From NCBI RefSeq assembly GCF_018531195.1, contig NZ_JAHDYS010000015.1, positions 32,476 through 96,475 of the forward strand: 64,000 nucleotides of DNA, in the 5' to 3' direction. The first letter of the stretch is position 1. Each line of letters opens with the position of its first letter. This DNA comes from Pelotalea chapellei (GTDB lineage Bacteria > Desulfobacterota > Desulfuromonadia > Geobacterales > Pseudopelobacteraceae). The notes below the pieces were generated by a model, which was not told the origin of the DNA, made no database searches, and saw only the letters and a list, made by a program, of their open reading frames with translations. Of this stretch, positions 37,508 through 46,541 are shown one piece after another. The translations under genes were made by a program, and so were the position numbers.

Positions 37508-40348
37508 ATGAATAAGGTATTTAAATGGTTTTTTTTACCTGTGTTGATAATCATGTGCGCCAGTACTGCTTATTCGGCAACTGAGGATGAAATTCAGAAA
37601 GCACTTGATCAAAAAAAATTCAATGACAACTTGAAACCCGAAAGTAGCTATGGAGAAAACATTCGAGGTATGGGATTGCAGGCAAACCCCAATATAGACG
37701 ATTTAAAGTCTATTATGGACAAAGGAAGTCAGGCAGAGTTGGATAACACCCGAAATCAATCGGTAGAATCCCTTAGAAAGCCTCATATTGCAGTAAGAAT
37801 TGTTCCAGGGGATGGATTACTCAAAATCTCCTGGACAGTACAAAATTATCAACAGAATGCTGAAGATGGTCAACTCAAGTTTGTTGTAAATTCTGGCACT
37901 GAACCGGGTAAATATTCAAAATCTGTAGAGGTCGGCACAACTGATTCCTTCACCCTTAGGGAGTTGAAAAACCATCAGATCTATTTCATCCAGATAACCG
38001 CATATAAGAGCAGACAAAAGAGCTACCAAATGCTCTCCGAAGAAAATTCAGCGATCCCTCTTCCCTTGGAGGAACAAAGTTCCAATCTTGAGAAATCCTT
38101 TTTTAAGCAAAAATCTACCTTATTGGACAAAGTTGAGACGAGCCCTGTTGGACGTGATCTCCGGCAATTTGGATATGGCTTTTTTAGGAACAGTCTTCCC
38201 TCCGGTGTCTTGGACTCAATGCCCGCCAGCGGAAACTACACCCTCGGCTCAGGTGACTCTTTGAATATTACAATTTGGGGATCACTTAGTGCCAAGTATG
38301 AGCTCCCAATCGATCGAAATGGAGAGATCACTATACCCAAAGTTGGAGTTATTGGTGTTTCCGGCCTGACATATGCCCAGGCAAGTGAGGCAATAAAGAA
38401 GGCGATTTCTCGCTTTTACAAAAACTTTGAATTGAACGTGACCTTGGGCAAAACAAGAACCATTCAGGTTTTTGTTGTTGGTGAAGTGGAAAAACCCGGC
38501 AGCCTGCAAGTGAGTTCGCTGTCAAGTATCATTGATGCTCTTTCGGCAGCAGGTGGGCCCTCACGTAATGGCACATTAAGAAATGTGCGTCTTATGCGTG
38601 ACGGGAAAATGATCAGTGAATTCGATCTATATCAATTCATGCTGACTGGCGACCGCAGCAAAGATGAACGTCTTCAAAATGGTGACACCATCCTCGTACC
38701 GGTTATCGGTCCGGTTGTTGCTGTAGCCGGAGAGGTAAAACGACCTGCCATCTATGAGATGAAAGGCAATACTTCACTTGCAGATGCCATAGCAATGGCT
38801 GGCGGAATCACTGCAGCCGGTTATACGGGAAAAATTCAGGTAGAGCGTATTGCTAACAATACCGCAAAAATCATTCTTGATTATTCCTCCCATGAAGGCC
38901 AGCTAGACAATCAAACAGGATCTGTAAAAATCATTGATCGCGATATGATCAAGATATCATCCGTACAGGAAGCCGTGCGGGATGTTGTGGTGCTGCGCGG
39001 CAACGTAACGAGACCCGGAGAGTATCAGTTCAGGAAAGGAATGAGGGTCAAGGATCTGATCGCCGGCTATCAAGATTTGCTGCCTGAATCCTACCTTGAA
39101 TCAGCAGAGATTATTCGCCTGGCCTTGCCTGACTATCATAAGGAAGTACTGAGCATCAGCTTACGCAAGGCCTTTCAAGATAGCGAGAAAGACAACATAG
39201 AATTGCAGGAACAAGATACTATTAGGGTTTTTTCGCGCTGGGAGATGCAGGAAAAACCTGTCGTTGCCATTAATGGTTTCGTCAAGAACCCCGGAACCTA
39301 TGATTTCTATCCCGGCATGACAGTAAGAGATCTGATTGCCGCCGCTGGCAGCGCAAAAAGAAATGCAATTCTTGATTTCGCTGAATTAACCAGGGTATCA
39401 ATCACAGGTGACAAAGCCAAGTCTTCACGCATTCAGATTAATCTGGAAAAAGCTCTCAGTAATGGAGATCCTGAAAACAATCTTCTTCTCCAGCCGGATG
39501 ATGTTCTGATTGTTCGAGGAATTTCAGAGTGGGTCGAGGCTACTGACAGGTTTGTCACGCTAAAGGGTGAGGTAAAGTTTCCCGGCGTCTATTCTGTAAC
39601 AAGGGGAGAAAAACTGAGCTCGGTTATTCAGCGAGCAGGTGGATACACAGCCAAAGCTTATCTAAATGGCGCAAAGTTCACTCGAAGATCCGTCATGGAG
39701 ATTCAGCAAAAACGAATGGATGAAATCATCGCCCGTACTGAAAAAGACATCCTTCAGAAACAATTTGCCCTATCATATGTGGCTGCATCTCGAGAAGAGC
39801 TGGAAGGAACAAGGGCTGCTCTCGATGGCCTTCTGAAAAGTATCGAACGATTGAAATCGCTCAAAGCTGAAGGTCGTATTGTTATCAGACTTGCTGCGCT
39901 GGAAAAATTAAAAACCAGCAGCTATGATCTGGAGATGGAAGGGGGAGACACTGTCGAGATCCCGCCCCGACCCAATGTTGTCAACGTTATGGGTCAAGTT
40001 TACAATCAAACCACTTTTGTACATCTCCCTGATTCTTCCGATGTTGAAACATACCTTTCCAAAGCAGGCGGACCAACCCGTGATGCCGAGACCTCGGACA
40101 TGTATATCATCAAAGTCGATGGTTCGGTCTACAGCAGACAGCAATCATCCTTTGGAATCAAGTGGAACGACGATGCACGCAAATGGAACCTCGGAAGTTT
40201 CATGGCCAGCTCAATGGATCCAGGCGATACTCTGGTAGTTCCGCAAAAACTTGAACGTACGGCATGGCTGCGTGATATAAAAGACATCACCACAATACTC
40301 TCACAGGTGGCCCTGACTGCAGGGTCCGTATTCCTATGGTTTAAATGA
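37508..40348 (+). CDS. Outer-membrane polysaccharide export protein with multiple SLBB domains and an N-terminal FN3-like domain
   Basis: A 946-residue exported protein (signal 1-24, no lipobox). Residues about 93-185 have the pattern of a fibronectin type III domain (LLKISWTV ... FTLRELKNHQIYFIQITAY). The Poly_export domain is at 241-315 (NYTLGSGDSLNITIWG). It is followed by about six SLBB-type repeats with GEVxxPG..V..G-like cores: VFVVGEVEKPGSL, VAVAGEVKRPAIY, VVLRGNVTRPGEY, VAINGFVKNPGTY, VTLKGEVKFPGVY, VNVMGQVYNQTTF. A coiled stretch lies near 740-800 and a hydrophobic end (LTAGSVFLWF) may span the outer membrane. It forms the Wza-type export channel, and overlaps the Wzz gene by 4 bases. 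Confidence 0.9.
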   Translation: MNKVFKWFFLPVLIIMCASTAYSATEDEIQKALDQKKFNDNLKPESSYGENIRGMGLQANPNIDDLKSIMDKGSQAELDNTRNQSVESLRKPHIAVRIVPGDGLLKISWTVQNYQQNAEDGQLKFVVNSGTEPGKYSKSVEVGTTDSFTLRELKNHQIYFIQITAYKSRQKSYQMLSEENSAIPLPLEEQSSNLEKSFFKQKSTLLDKVETSPVGRDLRQFGYGFFRNSLPSGVLDSMPASGNYTLGSGDSLNITIWGSLSAKYELPIDRNGEITIPKVGVIGVSGLTYAQASEAIKKAISRFYKNFELNVTLGKTRTIQVFVVGEVEKPGSLQVSSLSSIIDALSAAGGPSRNGTLRNVRLMRDGKMISEFDLYQFMLTGDRSKDERLQNGDTILVPVIGPVVAVAGEVKRPAIYEMKGNTSLADAIAMAGGITAAGYTGKIQVERIANNTAKIILDYSSHEGQLDNQTGSVKIIDRDMIKISSVQEAVRDVVVLRGNVTRPGEYQFRKGMRVKDLIAGYQDLLPESYLESAEIIRLALPDYHKEVLSISLRKAFQDSEKDNIELQEQDTIRVFSRWEMQEKPVVAINGFVKNPGTYDFYPGMTVRDLIAAAGSAKRNAILDFAELTRVSITGDKAKSSRIQINLEKALSNGDPENNLLLQPDDVLIVRGISEWVEATDRFVTLKGEVKFPGVYSVTRGEKLSSVIQRAGGYTAKAYLNGAKFTRRSVMEIQQKRMDEIIARTEKDILQKQFALSYVAASREELEGTRAALDGLLKSIERLKSLKAEGRIVIRLAALEKLKTSSYDLEMEGGDTVEIPPRPNVVNVMGQVYNQTTFVHLPDSSDVETYLSKAGGPTRDAETSDMYIIKVDGSVYSRQQSSFGIKWNDDARKWNLGSFMASSMDPGDTLVVPQKLERTAWLRDIKDITTILSQVALTAGSVFLWFK

Positions 40349-41568
40349 TGACTTCCATGAACAATAATTCCCCAACCCCAGAAAATTACCAGAGTCCAGA
40401 AGATGAGATTAACCTGCTGGAGTTGTTGCAGGTTATCGTCAAACGCAAGGCAACCATACTTAAAATATGTACAGTTGCTGTCATACTTTCGGTCTGCTAT
40501 GCCCTGTCGATGAAGAACATCTATACAGCCAGCGCAAAGATCCTTCCTCCTCAAAAAGATTCCGGTGCCGGCGGCCTCTCCGCCCTTCTGAGTCAAGCAG
40601 GTGGTTTGGCAGGACTAGCGGCCGGAGGAATGTCACTCGGCGGATCAACAGATCTTTACATGGGCATAATTAAAAGCCGTTCTGTAGCCGATGCCGTTAT
40701 TAAAAAACTGGATCTGCAGCGCGAATTCAAAACAAAGACAGCTGATGAAACCAGGAAAAAACTGGAATCGGTAGTAAAGGTAAAAGCCGGTAAGGATGGA
40801 ATCATTACCATCGATGCGGACAGTCCCGACCCTAAAAAAGCGGCTGTTCTTGCCAATACCTTCGTTGAGGAACTGGGTCGCCGCAGCGTCCAGCTTAACC
40901 TTTCAAAAGCAGGTGCAGAACGAGTATTCCTGGAGAAACGCCTGGAGGTGGTAAAACAAGACCTGCAGAGTGCAGAAGAATCCATGAAGCAGTTCCAGGA
41001 AAAGTATAAAACCTTTAAAGCTGACTCTCAGGCAACTGCAGCAATAGAGGGGATCGCACGCCTTAAGGCAGAAATCGTCACCAAAGAAGTACAGTTGGCT
41101 TCTCTGCGAAACTCAATGACTGATGAAAGCAATGATGTAAAGACTATACAAGCCGCACTGACAAAGTTAAAAAATCAGCTGGGTGGAATGGCCGGTGGCG
41201 GGAAAATGGATGTAATACCATCTATGGGTAATGTTCCCACTCTTGGTGTTGAATATGTACGGAAGTTAAGAGACCTGAAAATTCAGGAAGCATTGTTCGA
41301 ACAACTGACCAAACAGTATGAAGTAGCTAAACTGACCGAGGCTAAAGATTCATCATCTCTTCAGATACTGGATGATGCGGTTGCGCCAGCCAGAAAAAGT
41401 AAGCCCAAGCGTTTGATCATAGTATTGCTGACAACCGCTACAGCTTTCTTTGCCTCTGTTTTCATTGTATTTTTCCAGGAATATTTATCAAAACTTTCAC
41501 CAGCAGATGCTGTTATGGTGCGCAACTTAAAGAAATCCTTATTCAGCTTCAGAGGCAGCATTGAATAG
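40345..41568 (+). CDS. Polysaccharide chain-length determinant (Wzz-type copolymerase)
   Basis: A 407-residue protein with a cytoplasmic N-terminus, TM1 at about 36-55, a large periplasmic coiled-coil region (160-350, e.g. EKRLEVVKQDLQSAEESMKQ) and TM2 at about 368-388 with the proline-rich ARKSKPKRL lead-in. A glycine/Ala/Leu patch (GLSALLSQAGGLAGLAAGG) follows TM1. No Walker motifs or tyrosine cluster follow TM2, so this is a Wzz without kinase. It works with the upstream export channel to set polymer length. Confidence 0.88.
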   Translation: MMTSMNNNSPTPENYQSPEDEINLLELLQVIVKRKATILKICTVAVILSVCYALSMKNIYTASAKILPPQKDSGAGGLSALLSQAGGLAGLAAGGMSLGGSTDLYMGIIKSRSVADAVIKKLDLQREFKTKTADETRKKLESVVKVKAGKDGIITIDADSPDPKKAAVLANTFVEELGRRSVQLNLSKAGAERVFLEKRLEVVKQDLQSAEESMKQFQEKYKTFKADSQATAAIEGIARLKAEIVTKEVQLASLRNSMTDESNDVKTIQAALTKLKNQLGGMAGGGKMDVIPSMGNVPTLGVEYVRKLRDLKIQEALFEQLTKQYEVAKLTEAKDSSSLQILDDAVAPARKSKPKRLIIVLLTTATAFFASVFIVFFQEYLSKLSPADAVMVRNLKKSLFSFRGSIE

Positions 41569-41932
41569 CACCAGAGTAAAGCTGCTAAGTGCTGCAACAT
41601 TACTCTGGACTGCGCTTCTGCTTTATCTCTCCTTAAGTCCCGGTCCCCCTCAAATAGCAGGCCCCCTGGGATGGGATAAATTGCAACATGCATTTGCACT
41701 CGGATTTCTGGCGTTCCTCGCAGCCTTAGTCTGCCAATCACTGAATATCTCTTTCAAAAAAGCCATTTTTTTGGGATTTATTTCAGCCTCCTTTTTCGGC
41801 GCTTTAATAGAACTCCTGCAGGGGCTCTGTACATCTTCTAGAGAAGCAGATATCTATGATATTTTTGCCGACGTTGTAGGAGCTTCCATTGCAGTACTGT
41901 TTTTAATTGTCAGAAACACAAGGAAGCCATGA
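41561..41932 (+). CDS. VanZ-like membrane protein
   Basis: A 123-residue protein with four TM helices and the VanZ-type motifs WDKLQHAFALGFLAFLA (about 38-54) and GALIELLQG ... EADIYDIFADVVGA. The TTG start overlaps the Wzz gene by 8 bases, and the stop overlaps the PAP2 gene by 4. VanZ-like proteins often sit in exopolysaccharide operons; their role is not established. The tight overlaps make it part of the export operon. Confidence 0.82.
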   Translation: MNSTRVKLLSAATLLWTALLLYLSLSPGPPQIAGPLGWDKLQHAFALGFLAFLAALVCQSLNISFKKAIFLGFISASFFGALIELLQGLCTSSREADIYDIFADVVGASIAVLFLIVRNTRKP

Positions 41933-42729
41933 AATTATTTTTTTTATCACTCCTGTTTTTTTTAGCACCTGCTATTGGATGGAGTTCAGAAAGTCCTTTT
42001 GACCCTGCCCTGGAAATTACCAGTGGCGCCAATAGACTCGCCGATGAGAGTATTGACGTTGTCACAAAGCCATTCTATACAGCTAGCAATGCACTCGTAA
42101 CCCTTTCAGTTATTGGCGCCACCTCACTAACCTATATCTTTGATGAGGATATCTCAAAAAAATTGCAGACTACAAAAGGCAAAGGACTTGACAGAGCAAC
42201 TGATGCTGGAGCCACCGTCGGCAATCCCTTTCTCCACCTGGGCCTTTCTGCACTTGTCTATGGTACCGCAGTTTTAGCAGACTCTCCAAAATGGAAAGAA
42301 ACCGGCGAAATGATGGGTGAAGCTCTTATTCTCGCAGACGCATCTACCTTTCTGATCAAAGAGATGGCGGGTCGTGGCCGACCTAACGTTACGTCTGCAA
42401 AAGGTGACTTCAAGCCCTTTGGATTCCGGACCGATTACGACTCATTTCCCTCCATGCATACAGCTAGTTCCTTCGCATTGGCATCTGTTCTCGCAGCCAC
42501 ATCCGAAACACTGGCTATGAAAACCGCCTATTACTCGGCAGCAACATTTGTGGCTTTTTCAAGGATGTATCAGAACAAGCATTGGGCTAGCGATGTGCTT
42601 TTCGGAGCTGCCTTGGGAGAATTCTGCGGTCGGATAGTCACACATTATCACGCATCTAAAAATAACATGAGCATACTGCCCCAAGCATATTCTGGCGGGG
42701 CGGGCCTTGCATTGGTGGGAAAATGGTAA
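41929..42729 (+). CDS. PAP2-family membrane phosphatase
   Basis: A 266-residue protein with a signal-like N-terminus and the three phosphatase motifs: KEMAGRGRP (about 144-152), FPSMHTASS (about 172-180, with Met in place of the usual Gly in PSGH) and SRMYQNKHWASD (about 209-220). The family removes phosphate from lipid pyrophosphates such as undecaprenyl pyrophosphate, which recycles the carrier used for polysaccharide assembly. It overlaps VanZ by 4 bases and the HAD gene by 7. Confidence 0.87.
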   Translation: MKLFFLSLLFFLAPAIGWSSESPFDPALEITSGANRLADESIDVVTKPFYTASNALVTLSVIGATSLTYIFDEDISKKLQTTKGKGLDRATDAGATVGNPFLHLGLSALVYGTAVLADSPKWKETGEMMGEALILADASTFLIKEMAGRGRPNVTSAKGDFKPFGFRTDYDSFPSMHTASSFALASVLAATSETLAMKTAYYSAATFVAFSRMYQNKHWASDVLFGAALGEFCGRIVTHYHASKNNMSILPQAYSGGAGLALVGKW

Positions 42730-43403
42730 ATTTGTCAGGAATACAGACAGAGGCTGTAATATTCGACTTTGATGGGGTCATCGTGGACACTGAGCCGCTC
42801 CATTACAAGGCCTTTCAGCAGATTCTGGAACCGCTGGGATTGGGTTTCAGCTGGGAGAAGTATGTGGAGACTTACATGGGCTTCGATGATCGTGATGCTT
42901 TTGTAGAGGCCTTTACCTCTCGCGGGATGCCATTGAATCATGAAAAATTAACTGCCTTGATAGCCCAAAAGGCGATGTTTTTTCTGGAAATCATTCGTAC
43001 AGGTATAACTGCCTATCCAGGTGTCGTTGAACTTATCAAAGAGCTCAAAAAAAAGAATGTACCCCTTGCGATCTGCAGCGGAGCCTTGTTGTCGGATATA
43101 ACCCCTATCTTAAGCACCCTTGGCATTTCAGATTGTTTTGACATTATTGTCACAGCTGATGATGTTGAAAAAAGCAAGCCTGATCCGGAGTGCTACAAGC
43201 TTGCTTTTTCTAAACTCAGTCATCACACGGATGCTGCTATCACCCTCTCAAATACGTTTGCTATCGAAGATACTCCGGCAGGAATAACAGCTGCCTCCCG
43301 AGCCGGCCTGAAGGTCATTGCCGTTACCAACAGCTACTCACCGGAACATCTGACTGATGCTTCCCACATTTTTAATTCCCTTGAAAAGCTGCTTCCTGCT
43401 TAA
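42723..43403 (+). CDS. HAD-superfamily hydrolase (beta-phosphoglucomutase-like)
   Basis: A 226-residue HAD protein with motif I FDFDGVIVDTEP (nucleophile D15, acid D17), motif II ICSGA, motif III Lys in KSKPDPECY and motif IV IEDTPAGITAA. The helical cap lies at 25-90. The closest group is the beta-phosphoglucomutase/phosphatase branch. As the last gene of the export operon it may process a sugar phosphate used for polymer synthesis, which is an inference. It overlaps the PAP2 gene by 7 bases. Confidence 0.87.
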   Translation: MVNLSGIQTEAVIFDFDGVIVDTEPLHYKAFQQILEPLGLGFSWEKYVETYMGFDDRDAFVEAFTSRGMPLNHEKLTALIAQKAMFFLEIIRTGITAYPGVVELIKELKKKNVPLAICSGALLSDITPILSTLGISDCFDIIVTADDVEKSKPDPECYKLAFSKLSHHTDAAITLSNTFAIEDTPAGITAASRAGLKVIAVTNSYSPEHLTDASHIFNSLEKLLPA

Positions 43404-43444
43404 ATTACAGGGAATCGAAAACGGGATGTAGTCTCTCTGCTCCC

Positions 43445-43981
43445 TTATTCCTCGTCGTCCCCCTCCTCTTCTCCAGTTCCCTTGAACTGAGCGTCCGTCA
43501 TTATTCCCCTGACCTCCCTCATCCGCTTCAACATTTCCAGGTGATGGCGGGTCTTTATCTCCGAAATTCTTTTGACAGCATTACTTGCCTTATCAAGATC
43601 AAAATCCTTTTCCTCCATAATTTCAGACAGATCCATCTCCGCCAGTTTGAGTTCGCTTTTGAATTGAATCTGTTTTCTCTGCATCTCGCGGTGAATCGGC
43701 TTAAGCTTTGCCATTTGCTCATTATCGAGCCCCATCATTTCCGCATGGGCAAGACACATCTTAATCATGTCATCCATTTTGCCCATACCGCCCATTCCCA
43801 TACCCCCATGCGTGCCGCTGCTTGCGCACCCGTCACATCCTTTGGCCTCCCCCATTGATGCATGCGGATTTCCGGAATGTGGGTTTCCTGCCATGTGTTC
43901 CTTCATGGACATATTTGCCTGTGCAAGGCCAGGAGCAGCTAAAGCAGTTGTCAACAAAAGTGCAGAAAGTACCTTTTTCAT
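43445..43981 (-). CDS. Periplasmic Spy/CpxP-like protein, Met/His-rich
   Basis: A 178-residue protein with signal peptide (1-22, ending AQA), a Met/His/Gly/Cys-rich segment at 24-70 (GNPHSGNPHASMGEAKGCDGC and GTHGGMGMGGMGKMDDM), and a helical region resembling Spy/CpxP (EQMAKLKPIHREMQRK, EIMEEKDFDLDKASNAVKRI). It ends in an acidic tail. Metal binding or periplasmic chaperone function is inferred. It lies 79 bases downstream of the nitric oxide reductase with its own possible promoter (TTGACA 44039-44034), which suggests a role in nitrosative or metal stress. Confidence 0.8.
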   Translation of the reverse strand: MKKVLSALLLTTALAAPGLAQANMSMKEHMAGNPHSGNPHASMGEAKGCDGCASSGTHGGMGMGGMGKMDDMIKMCLAHAEMMGLDNEQMAKLKPIHREMQRKQIQFKSELKLAEMDLSEIMEEKDFDLDKASNAVKRISEIKTRHHLEMLKRMREVRGIMTDAQFKGTGEEEGDDEE

Positions 43982-44060
43982 GTGGATCTCCTTTTAGATA
44001 AGATTATTAAAAAGTTACTGCCAAAGCATACAATGTCAATTTGCCTGGTATTTCTTTTGC

Positions 44061-46328
44061 CTACTCCGCTTCGGAAAGCCCCTTCCTGTTACGGTTCATG
44101 AACATACGCAAGGCCAGATAAACAACCGGCAGTATCCCGGCTAAAAAGAGCAGATCTCCCGGGAGACGCAGCCATTCAAACAGACGTACCAGTGGCTGCA
44201 TGAAAAACTCAGGCTGACGTCCCTGCCAGTAGGAGGTGGCCAGGATCTGGTTCAACTGGAGAAATCCCACCGGAAAGAGATTGACGAACATCATCCAGGC
44301 AAGCCCCAGGTTTGTACACCAGAAAGCAATGCCCATAGCCCTGTTGCTGGCGCGGTCCAGGGGGAGGAAGTAACGGGCCACAAACATGAAAAATCCGAGG
44401 GAAAGCATGCCGTAGACCCCCATCATCGCACCATGGCCGTGATTTGCTGTCCACTGGGTGCCGATCTCGTAATAGCTGACAATGGGCAGATTAATCAGGA
44501 AACCGAAAACTCCGGCACCGAGGAAGTTCCAGAAGCCTACTGCTATAAGAAACATTACCGCCCACTTGTGGGGAAACATTTTTCCCGTTGTGCTCAGCAT
44601 GGATGTCCCGGTTGGAGCACCCAGCCTCATGAACGCCCACGCCTCGTAGGTAAGCAGAAGCAGCGGGATGACCTCCATTGCTGAGAACATGGCACCAAGT
44701 GCCATGTGAATCTCTGGTGTACCACTGAAATACAGATGATGCATGGTACCGATCACGCCACCGACAGAATAAAGAATGATATCCAGGTAAATGATCGTGG
44801 TTGCCACTTTCACCCGCACCACCCCCAGCAGCATGAACACATAGGCGACCATGATGGTTGTGAAAAGCTCGAGGAAATCCTCCACCCAGAGATGAACCAC
44901 CCAGAATCGCCAGAACTCTATCTGGGTGACATTGGTGTTTTTGCCATACAGCATACCTGCCGCATAAAAGAGCGGAATCGATGCCGCACTGTAGATAAAC
45001 AACCAGGGCATGTTTCCTGGATGCTCCCCTTTCAATCTGTCTTTCATCCCGCGCACCAGGATTACCAGCCAGATGATCATTCCGGCTGTCAGCAGGATCT
45101 GCCACAGGCGCCCCAAGTCGAGGTATTCCCACCCCTGGGAACCGAGCCAGAACCAGGGGCCGCTGGTTTCGAGAAGGCCCTTGAGGCTGAGCGCTTCCCC
45201 CGACATACTTCCCACCACAACCACAGTCAACGCACCCAAAAGAATCAGAGCAAGCTTATCCTGATGGCGAGGTTCTTTTCCGGCAATCATCGGTGTCAGG
45301 AAAATTCCCATTGCCAGAAAGCTGGAAGCCACGAAAAACAGCGCCAACTGCACATGCCACATTCTGGAAAGATTGTACGGCAGCAGATCTCCAAGAGGGA
45401 AACCATAAAAACCCGCACGCTCCACATGATAATGGGCATTCACGCCTCCCAGCACCCCCTGAAGGAGAAACAGGCCCGCCACAACCAAAAAATACCAGGC
45501 TACAGTCCGCTGGGAAGGGGTAAGCTTCACCTCCTCTGGAGGCTGGAACTTTCTCGCTGAAAATTCATCAGCAGCATGCCATCCCAGCAATTCATGACGA
45601 CCAAAAATGAAGAGAATCAGGCCAGTGCCGCTCAGAAGCGCCACCAGACTGAGTACGCTCCACATAAGCATTCCGGGAGTAGGCTTGTTTCCAGCCAGAT
45701 CATCCGGAGGCCAGTTATTGGTGTAGGAATGACTTGTCCCGGGACGTTGTGCAGCACTCAGCCACGCGGCCCAGGAAAAATAGGCGGTAATCCTGCGCAC
45801 ATCTTCAGGAACTTTCAAATGAGGCCGCCGCAATCCCTTCTGCATCTCAGGTGGACCAAACCAGTCCCGGTAATAGGAAATCAATTCCTGGTGTGCACTT
45901 GCCTGGGCAGAAGTAAAGGTGATCACGCCACTGCTGGGCGAATAAGTATTTGCCTTCAGCTCGGTGCGAACTTTCTCCGTTGCCTCTGCAGGAGAAAGAC
46001 CCTGCCCGGAATAAAAGATAAGCGCTTTTTCACCACTAATCCGAAGATACTGGGCCGTAAAATCAGGTCCCAGATAGGCACCATGGCCAAAGAGGGTGCC
46101 GTACTGCATCAGCCCGTATTTCTGAAACAGATGCTGACCACCCAGAATGTCATCTCCTGTGTAAAGCACAGTGCCATCTGGCGACCGTACCTCACTGGGG
46201 ATCGGGGGTTTATCCGCCCGGTTCAGTAGAGCCAGGTAGCCAAGAACCGAAAAGCCAAAAATAAAGGTAATAACTGCAGTGATAAGCCATTCCGGGGAGA
46301 GGAGCATGTTTTTCTCGCGCACATTCAT
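44061..46328 (-). CDS. norB: Quinol-dependent nitric oxide reductase (qNOR)
   Basis: A 755-residue inner-membrane protein. TM1 is at about 14-34, followed by a periplasmic cytochrome-like domain (GGQHLFQKYGLMQYGTLFGHG, 63-83) and then 12-13 TM helices of the haem-copper type. The non-haem iron site is visible: H479 and E483 (HLWVEDFLELF), H530/H531 (GTMHHLYF) and E552 (SAMEVIPL). Haem-ligand histidines lie in NHGHGAMMG (629-637). The N-terminal fusion and absence of a norC gene mark the quinol type. It reduces NO to N2O. Residue D484 replaces the more common Gly of WVEG. GGAGG lies before the ATG. Confidence 0.94.
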   Translation of the reverse strand: MNVREKNMLLSPEWLITAVITFIFGFSVLGYLALLNRADKPPIPSEVRSPDGTVLYTGDDILGGQHLFQKYGLMQYGTLFGHGAYLGPDFTAQYLRISGEKALIFYSGQGLSPAEATEKVRTELKANTYSPSSGVITFTSAQASAHQELISYYRDWFGPPEMQKGLRRPHLKVPEDVRRITAYFSWAAWLSAAQRPGTSHSYTNNWPPDDLAGNKPTPGMLMWSVLSLVALLSGTGLILFIFGRHELLGWHAADEFSARKFQPPEEVKLTPSQRTVAWYFLVVAGLFLLQGVLGGVNAHYHVERAGFYGFPLGDLLPYNLSRMWHVQLALFFVASSFLAMGIFLTPMIAGKEPRHQDKLALILLGALTVVVVGSMSGEALSLKGLLETSGPWFWLGSQGWEYLDLGRLWQILLTAGMIIWLVILVRGMKDRLKGEHPGNMPWLFIYSAASIPLFYAAGMLYGKNTNVTQIEFWRFWVVHLWVEDFLELFTTIMVAYVFMLLGVVRVKVATTIIYLDIILYSVGGVIGTMHHLYFSGTPEIHMALGAMFSAMEVIPLLLLTYEAWAFMRLGAPTGTSMLSTTGKMFPHKWAVMFLIAVGFWNFLGAGVFGFLINLPIVSYYEIGTQWTANHGHGAMMGVYGMLSLGFFMFVARYFLPLDRASNRAMGIAFWCTNLGLAWMMFVNLFPVGFLQLNQILATSYWQGRQPEFFMQPLVRLFEWLRLPGDLLFLAGILPVVYLALRMFMNRNRKGLSEAE

Positions 46329-46351
46329 GGTAGCCTCCGACTGAAGTCATG

Positions 46352-46387
46352 ATAGTTAAAAACTATACCAAGCAGGTGCAATGTCAA
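46352..46387 (-). promoter_or_regulatory. norB promoter with palindromic operator over the -10
   Basis: The perfect palindrome ATAGTT-AAA-AACTAT (46352-46366) overlaps an extended -10 (TGGTATAGT on the minus strand, hexamer 46367-46362). TTGACA lies at 46387-46382, only 14 bases away, so its use as -35 is doubtful. The arrangement suits a repressor that releases on NO. It is not an NsrR, FNR or NorR site in recognisable form. Confidence 0.5.
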
Positions 46388-46476
46388 AAAATGCGCCGAC
46401 AGGCCCCATCATTCACCGGAATCGTTCCTTTAACCCACTGGCGTCACATACAAAATATTGCGCCGTTTCCCTTTCC

Positions 46477-46506
46477 TTGACACCACATCTTGGCCTGATG
46501 CATAAT
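46477..46506 (+). promoter_or_regulatory. Promoter of dnaE
   Basis: TTGACA (46477-46482), 18 bases, CATAAT (46501-46506). The dnaE ATG is 36 bases downstream with GGAGGG in between. Confidence 0.65.
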
Positions 46507-46541
46507 CATGACCCATTGATTCACCCGGAGGGCAGTACCCC

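Noticed and set aside
44706..46229. Plus-strand frames of 284 and 217 codons opposite norB
   Set aside because: They are antisense to conserved qNOR helices, rich in His/Gln/Pro as expected of a mirror frame, with no homology seen.
44061..46328. NO dismutase rather than NO reductase
   Set aside because: Both histidines of HH (530-531), H479, E483 and E552 are present, whereas dismutases are reported to lose some of these.
44031..46387. TTGACATTG upstream of norB and the Spy-like gene as further copies of the MerR motif
   Set aside because: The second half (ACGTAA) is missing at both sites, so they share only a -35-like word.
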